Source: Escallonia rubra (Eukaryota > Streptophyta > Magnoliopsida > Escalloniales > Escalloniaceae). From it: 64,000 bases of DNA. Of this stretch, positions 57,439-64,000 are shown piece by piece. The DNA lies in NCBI GenBank assembly GCA_033065855.1, contig JAVXUO010002959.1:244689-308688 (forward strand), given 5' to 3'. A model generated the notes under the pieces. It searched no databases. It had not been told where the DNA came from and saw only the letters and a list, made by a program, of their open reading frames with translations. Both the position numbers and the translations under genes were made by a program. How positions within the stretch are numbered: the first letter of the stretch is position 1; each line of letters begins with the position of its first letter.

Positions 57439-58401
57439 GCTCGAGCGTGCAAGAGTGGCATATCGCTCCTTCCAACGCCAATGCTTATTTGCTGTTTAGT
57501 GTTTTTGGATTGTAGTATATCGAGTTCTGGCACTCGATAGGTGAAAGAGGTCTTATTGGTAGTTCAATCATTTTATCTAACTTCAACATTCAAACCCACG
57601 TAAGTACTATCACCGTCTTCACCAAATGGGAAGACGATGGTCTCTCTTCCAAACTAAACTGTTGTACTTCAAACTGCACTATTGATGTGAGATAAGATGA
57701 GGTGGTTTAGTTAGTTTAATTTTGAAGCGGAATTATCACTTCCCGGCAAACGAAATCATAGTAGCAAAAGGATAGCGTGACCTTTATCCTTTGGAGCCTT
57801 GGGGAGGTCTGTTGCAATTTGGCAATTTCAGCTCTCTTGCAGCAAAAAGGACCATACGACCATGCAAGCACGCAGTATGAATGAATGGCATCCTTTGATT
57901 ATTAAAACCCCAGAAAAGCTTCATCTTGTCACTTGTTAAATCCATGAGAAAGTTCATCCAATCATTGGTAAACAATACTTTTTAATCTTTCAAGGGTTTG
58001 ATGCCTCTGCTACATCAGATGTTGGCAAGTCAAAATCTGATTTACCTCCAAAAGCTCAAGCCCCAGCATACCTAACAAATGACTTGTAAATTCAACAACT
58101 TCTTGACAAAGCCGCCCACTTTTTATTATTCACTTTGTCGTCATAATGTCTATTCCGAGGATGTACAGATCCCTGCTCTACAAATTCTCATAATTACAAA
58201 TGGAATAATCCTTTCTTTCCTTTCCTAACTCCCTTTGTTCCTTTGTTCCCCCCTTTCTTTCTTTCCTCTTTCCTGTCTTCTCTCACTATCTACAGTCCTC
58301 CAATATTTGCCTCCCCTATAATTTCCACCCAATCAAGTAAAATTACAGCTCCTTATCTTCATATATGGCTTACAAAATCTTGACCTCCTATCAACTTCCT
58401 T
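57259..58401. other. Region between two convergent genes
   Basis: It holds the 3' untranslated parts of the ATH1-like (+) and NDL (-) genes. A TC microsatellite of about 30 bp lies at 57407-57436. Nothing else is recognisable. Confidence 0.6.
57407..57436 (+). repeat. (TC)n microsatellite
   Basis: About 15 uninterrupted CT units, 150 bp after the ATH1 stop, probably in its 3' untranslated region. Confidence 0.95.
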
Positions 58402-61400
58402 TTAGACTTCGACAGAAATCCGTGTTTTTATTGGTTTTAGCTTCAAACCCATGCTTTCTGGTGAAAAAAGCTCTGGCGAGATGCAAGTCGGACTCAAGGG
58501 ACTTCTTGGGCTGACGTTGAACTGCGATGGCCTGTAAAAACCGTAACCCATGAGGAAGTATTCCATTGGTATCAACATGGCATCAGGCTGCTCCTCTGTA
58601 ACCATTGATCCACATGCCTGAACCTGCACAGCCCACATAATCTCCAATGAAGTAAAGTCACCAAGGTCAAGCGTGTCCTGACAGGCAAGAACACTACGAA
58701 AATTGGTTATAAACCTGCGTTGCCTACCTCAACCAACGCGCTATATCTTCTATCAAGTTTTGAAGTCATGTGGAGAGCCTCGTAATGGAAAGGAGAGTTT
58801 TCTCCAACAAATATTAGGGAACGACATTGCAGTTTCTTCAGGCCATCAGTAAGGTCTATTCTCCTGCCAGACACCAGATATAAGGACACAGACCGAAAAG
58901 ATGCACCAATTTGAATAGTCAAAATTTCCCAAAGTCCCTATATCTAACATCTACATGTACTTCCTACACCCAGCCGTATCAAAAACATGCTAGGAACACA
59001 GCTACTTGCTAGGCCATGCAGCATAAGCTGAGCTGGAAACAAATATGCCCCAAAACAATGTTGGCAATGCTTAAAGAATCTACCTAATGTAATACAGCAA
59101 GGAAAAAAAACATTTTGGACTTTTTGTGGACCAATATGTGCACCAAGCATCCAAAAGCGCGAACAAAGACAATACTCTTGCTCTTTAAGCTTTCTCCACA
59201 GAGTTTAGATAAGGTTGTTTTGAGTCAAGTAGAGCCCAAAGGGAAGACAATATTTTTAAAAGAAAAAAATTACCCATTAAAAGCTTCGAGAAGCCTCAAC
59301 ACATTGGGGCTTTGCCTCTCGCCGAGCAACTGCAACAAGCATATACACCTCATAAAATCAGAATATTACACAACTTCAGGCCACCTACTCCTTATCATCA
59401 TAAGAAGCATCTGTAAACAAGAGGGAGAATAAGAAAAAATTGAAGCACTTACTTTTCTGCACGCTTGAACTGCATCAGATGCTGGTACTTCTGCACTCCC
59501 GCGTACTTCCTGACAGGTCATTTGGTGCCCATTCAAATCAACAAATTCTCAACAAACAAACATCAATGCCACAAACTGGAGCAGAAAGATACCTTGCTGA
59601 AGTAACGCAGAAGCAATAACTCCTTCACTAAATTACACATACCGTAGAAGTACAGTAAATTTGATAAAACCTGCAATAGTTACCAGCTTAAGTAAGAACA
59701 AGCCCTGCCTTTCAACCCCAACTCCCCCCCCCCCAGAATGAGGACCAAAAGGTTGAGAGAATGAACCTTATTATATAACCATTCTGTCCAGGAGGGTGTT
59801 TTGCATAAAGGTGAAACTAGTATCAGACCATTTACACGACGTGCATACTTAATCTGCAGCGAAGTGGTAGAAGATGTGATCACTGATACCATAAAACTCG
59901 TAGGAAAAACTTGAAGTCAAATGTTAAAACTCGGAAGAAAGGCAACTTACAGCAAAAAGGGTAAGGACATAAGCACCAGCAGTTACTCCCATACACATCA
60001 CTGTGCCAAGTCTGTACATGGAAGGAAAATGCGTAGATAAGTAACCCAGCTCCTCCAATATAGGTTTTCCAGAACCGCAACTTTGTTGGTGTAAAATAAG
60101 AAATGTGTGGCTTGTGCTCAATTTTTTTAAAGTGGATTAGGGGAAGCTGTAATACTAAAATTACCCAAAATAATCAAGAACCTCAGCAACCTGATCTGCT
60201 AAGTCATCGACAGATAACGCCGGATCATCAGGGCTTACTACGGCAGCTCCCAACTGAAATAACTCTTGAAGAAAGTACCAGATTAGAAATGATGTTAATA
60301 ATAATAAGAGAACACAAATATGAAGAATGCAAGTACAACGTGATCAGCAGTCAGGTTGGGCAGTTACAGACCTCATGCCCGGGAGGACTAATATGGTAAA
60401 TGCAGAAGTTATGGAGCAGCAACGAAAATGCTTCTGGGCAAAGGAACAATCCTTGAAAGCAAGACATATCTGCTCAATCACATACAATGCCGATAGCAAT
60501 TAGAGTCATCACAGACCTCCTCATTTACTCAACAGCAGAATGCACGCACTGAATAAGATGCCAAAATTGCCATTTAAACATTAATGTTCAAAGGAATAAG
60601 TTTACAAACGTATGCTAACTACTTTGAACTAACAACTTCACGGACTTCTGAACTTTCTTGCTTAGTATATCTATATTTTAAAGACGGCTTGGACAATTTT
60701 ATCTAATCAAGACCAAATTATATGCAGATTCCGCACTAGCAATTTCAACTAAATAAACTTGAATTAATTTGATTGACCCGTAGAGAACAAATTGACGTGA
60801 ACTTAAAGAAGAGAATCTTGGGAAACATAAATTTATGCATGAGAAAATCACAGAAGTTGGCCGATAAGTTTACACTAAATGAGGTGACTAACTAGAGCGT
60901 ACTATTTCAGGCATTCAAAGACAGCAATAGAAAAAGAATGTAACAAGTGACAGTATAAATCCGACGCACTTACGATTCAAAGCTAAATCGGGATAAGTAA
61001 TAAGAGCCGGCTTGTCCTGGTCTCCAAAGACAGCAACAGAAACAGAACCATGGCCAGTTTTTATAAAGTGCTCCTGTAGGTAGTTTACACATGCAATTAC
61101 TTAAACAAACAACACAACGTGACAAACAAATTCAGCTGCCGAAAGGATAATATAGCATTCAACTTTTGAAGTCATTCGACATTATTGCATACCCAAGTTT
61201 GGCATATTTTGCTTCCAAATGGAATTTCCTCCATGTGCAAGCAAACCTAATTATCTTTCCTTTACCAGCTTCTAACCTTTTATAAATAAATGCCATATTC
61301 AAATCAATTGATTCAACAGACTCGGCATAAGATTATCCGCTTTTTTCCTAAACTTACGGAAAAAGATATAAAGAACCCAGTTGCTTCAAAAACTATCATC

Positions 61401-61978
61401 CTCAAACAACATAAACTTCTGACCATAATTATGATTTCGACCCATCAAAATTTAAAACAGGGCTTAGCCCAGTGCACGAGGCTCCTGCCCCATTCCAAGT
61501 TCTGGGGATATACACAGGCGGTCTTACGCCTGCTATTCATATCCCTGACCATTAAAAATCACACAGCAGAAAAAAAGTATGAGAAACTAAAGTTAAACGT
61601 GAAGGATGGACGTTTCAATAAAAATGGAATTTAGAGAAGCCCCAATAACAATCCCAAACACAAAATTCACCACATAAGTGGGAAACTAATAGAATCAACC
61701 CAAGCTATGTGAATGCCCAATTCAGAAAACATCTTTCGGGCCATAATGCAAGCAAAATGTTGCCAGATTAAGCTGGTTCTTGCCCAAAGACATTACACCC
61801 TTCATTTCACTCAACAAAACCTTGATAATGCAACAAACAAGTCACGAAATGGTTTATGTATTATAAACCCATGAATGTAGCTTCTAAAATGGACGCATAC
61901 AAATAGGTAATGTCTAACCTTGCCGGTAACACAGATGTTTTCCATGTCAATGGAAACAGAATCGCTCGAGTCCCCCAT
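58402..61978 (-). CDS. NDL: NDRG-family protein, NDL type (11 coding exons)
   Basis: On the minus strand the exons are 61919-61978, 60974-61073, 60372-60469, 60165-60253, 59951-60011, 59767-59853, 59593-59670, 59453-59509, 59274-59329, 58728-58863 and 58402-58623. They join to 1044 nt (347 residues), and every intron has GT/AG ends. The protein begins [20 protein letters not shown] and has the N-myc downregulated (NDR) alpha/beta-hydrolase-like fold: [72 protein letters not shown]. The C-terminus is Ser/Pro-rich ([20 protein letters not shown]). Members are believed to lack hydrolase activity; Arabidopsis NDL proteins bind the G-protein beta-gamma dimer and affect auxin transport. Length and order match the family, and no damage is seen. 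Which of the NDL paralogues it is cannot be told. Confidence 0.95.
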
Positions 61979-62225
61979 TGCACACACCTTCTCTCTCTAG
62001 AAAATCTCTCTCTTTCTCTCTCTATACCCAGCTAAATTTGAGACCCATTTGATTTGGCATCCATTGCTTAAATACGAATCCCCGTCTCTCTCTCTCTCTC
62101 TCTCTCTTCTCGCAATTTGCATATGTGTAGGACTCTCTATATATATATCTGTTTCTCTCTCCTCTCTCCTCTCTCCTCTCTCCTCTCTCTAAGTTAACTC
62201 GGACTGAGCCACCGACGCTCGCCTC
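61979..62225 (-). promoter_or_regulatory. NDL leader and promoter region with CT repeats
   Basis: Read on the minus strand this is GA-rich: GAGAGAGA runs at about 61985-62020 and 62083-62107, and CCTCTCT units repeat at 62160-62190. TATATATATA lies at about 62137-62147, about 160 bp upstream of the ATG, and may be the TATA box. Confidence 0.45.
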
Positions 62226-62589
62226 ACGAGAGGTCCGACTTTTAACCTGGGAGTCTGGTTAGGATTTAACCAGGGTTAGGGACCGACAGCCTTTTTGGTT
62301 GCCGTGCATTTACCAAATTGGCCTTGCACTCTTCCAACATGACGTTTACAAGAATCAACTGTTTTAAAGTACTTGGTATTCCATCCAAAAAAATTGTAAA
62401 AGAAGCCGAGTGGAATAAGTCATATCTTGTAAGCAAGTTAAATATGACTTATTTACATTCAGTTAATATTATTAAATTACTTTGCACACTCACTTCAACT
62501 TATTATTATTATTTTTTACGAAATGTTATCAAGAAGACTCGAAATAACAGCTTATAGAATATTTATTCGATGCGTTTACTCGTTTGAAT
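62226..62589. other. Upstream of NDL, no gene seen
   Basis: AT-rich sequence with short chance frames only; it ends at the target duplication of the hAT-type MITE. Confidence 0.5.
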
Positions 62590-63268
62590 CAGTGTTATCA
62601 AAGGCGCGCCTAAGCGCAAGGCGCACTCTCTGTGCCTCACCTAGGGCTAGGCGCAACCCCTTCGGTCCGCTCATAGACGCCCAGGCGCAAAAAAACAAGC
62701 CCAAAATCTAAATTTGTTTATTTTTGCATCGTGACATCATCTCAACCCTTCATTAGTTTTTATTCTTTATTTCATAACATAATAAATCCATATCTAAATC
62801 ATAAGGGGAAAAAAACTTAAAAATCCGAATCTCAAATCAATCAATTCTTTTATTGTTGTTAATTGTGCTAGCGCCCCGTTCCCAATTGTTATTATCTTTT
62901 AAGTAAATTTACTCATTCACTTCACCTTATTAACAAAGAAGATGAAATTGGAGAGAAATCTCTATCAGACTTGGAGCATATGACTCTTTGTTGGCTTAGC
63001 CCTCATTGATGATGATGATGATGACGTTGTCATCATATTCACTTAGGATTAATTACTTCTCATTGGATTTGAAATCTTTTCTAGTGTTGAAAATTTGTTA
63101 AATTAGCATGTTCTGAATTTTTTTTTCGTGATTTTATTGGTTAAATGCACTAATATTATTTATTTTTATTTTGCGCCTCACTTCGAGAAAAGGCGCGCAC
63201 CTGCGCCTTGCACTTTGGCTCTAGAAACCTTTTGCGACTTAGATGCGCATGCGCCTTTAATAACCATG
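62590..63268. mobile_element. hAT-type MITE
   Basis: The left end CAGTGTTATCAAAGGCGC pairs with the right end CATGGTTATTAAAGGCGC (reverse complement) at 15 of 18 positions. Flanking octamers GTTTGAAT (62582-62589) and GTTTGAAC (63269-63276) differ at one base. The 8-bp duplication and CA..TG ends indicate the hAT superfamily. Both ends contain repeated GGCGC words; the middle is AT-rich and non-coding. Length 679 bp. Confidence 0.88.
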
Positions 63269-63276
63269 GTTTGAAC

Positions 63277-63814
63277 TAACGTTCGAAATTATTTTGTTTG
63301 TCTTTGTTTGGTTTATAAAAATGCAAATGAAGAAAGTAGCTGTTATTTTATTATTATTTTTTTATATATATTTTAAGGTAAGGCATGTGTGATGTGTGTG
63401 GTTGAAATGTTGACTAAACCAACACTTTGTGGTGGGGGCCAATGCTTTGATGGACACTTCAAAACTCATCTGAAGTTAAATGTGGGCCTATAATTTGGTG
63501 GGATGGAATTATCAGAGGAGCAGCATGACTCAATTTGATTGGGGCTGGTTTGCCAGGTGGATTTCTTTTAATGTTCTCTAATTTAAGCAACTCAAATTCA
63601 TACAAATAAATAAATATCGTCTAATAAGTTCAGCCATTATAAACTTTGTCCACTTGTGGTACTCGAAGGGTGTAATGGTCAATTGCCAATGGAAACAAGA
63701 TATTGCCCCTAAAAGCTCATCTAGTGATGACTCGAGGGTTATAAGAAAATGTGACAAATTTGAGAGTATAAATTTGAAATTAAGATTACATTTTGAGTGC
63801 CACGGAGGTTTAAA
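63277..63814. other. No gene seen
   Basis: AT-rich sequence with no conserved coding frame or terminal repeats. Confidence 0.5.
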
Positions 63815-64000
63815 AAGGTATCTGTAACTCTCTATAAACACAATGAATGGTCGCTAAATACAGTAAGTGTCATTGTCATTAACATCTTGAGAGACAATTC
63901 TGAGCAATATATTTTAATGCAACTAGAAGTAAGTAGCGACAATTAACTGTCGATGTATCAGGATTGCAGGTACTTTCTTACGACCCTAGTAGCAGCTGAA
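63815..64000. mobile_element. MITE copy d, diverged, reaches the window end
   Basis: AATGGTCGCTAAATAC, GCGACAATTAACTGTCG and the end ACCCTAGTAGCAGCTGAA follow the order of copies a-c. The left inverted repeat is poorly preserved and the right end touches the window edge. Confidence 0.5.

Overview
The window is nuclear DNA of a flowering plant, most likely a eudicot. Two conserved, intron-rich plant genes sit at the right end: a BEL1-like homeodomain gene of the ATH1 type (54365-57258, +) and an NDL gene of the NDRG family (58402-61978, -). Almost everything to their left is mobile DNA. The species cannot be told from the sequence.

Layout. 1-1166 is the 3' part of a GC-rich LTR that runs off the window. 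2023-11833 is a Ty1-copia element of the Sirevirus type (S1) with GTATG target duplications. 12475-36610 is a degenerate CACTA (En/Spm) transposon. Its 3' subterminal region was split by a second Sirevirus-type element (S2, 18872-36575, duplication ATTGT). S2 was in turn split by a short gag-only Sirevirus-type element (S3, 24493-29932, duplication GTATC) and by an antisense solo LTR (33154-35342, duplication GAATG) of the family seen at 1-1166. From 36.6 to 51 kb lie small DNA transposons (an unclassified MITE family, a hAT-like element, a GGCCCC-ended MITE), a decayed Sirevirus solo LTR, a second CACTA relic and local tandem duplications. A hAT-type MITE with a near-perfect 8-bp duplication (62590-63268) follows the NDL promoter.

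Every retrotransposon gene here is broken by stops, frameshifts or deletions, so none looks autonomous. S3 has the most similar LTR pair and is probably the youngest insertion.

The most interesting pattern concerns S1 and S2. Their U3 regions carry arrays of a palindrome with core CAGTCGACTG, with family-specific arms (TGCA type in S1 and S3, TTTT/AAAA type in S2). In both elements a second array of the same family-specific palindrome, followed by a TATA-like box, lies between pol and the envelope-like ORF. This suggests an internal copy of the U3 promoter that could drive that third ORF as a separate transcript.

The host genes are independent of the transposons, except that one MITE lies in the probable leader intron of the ATH1 gene. 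The ATH1 leader also contains several upstream ORFs, one overlapping the main start.
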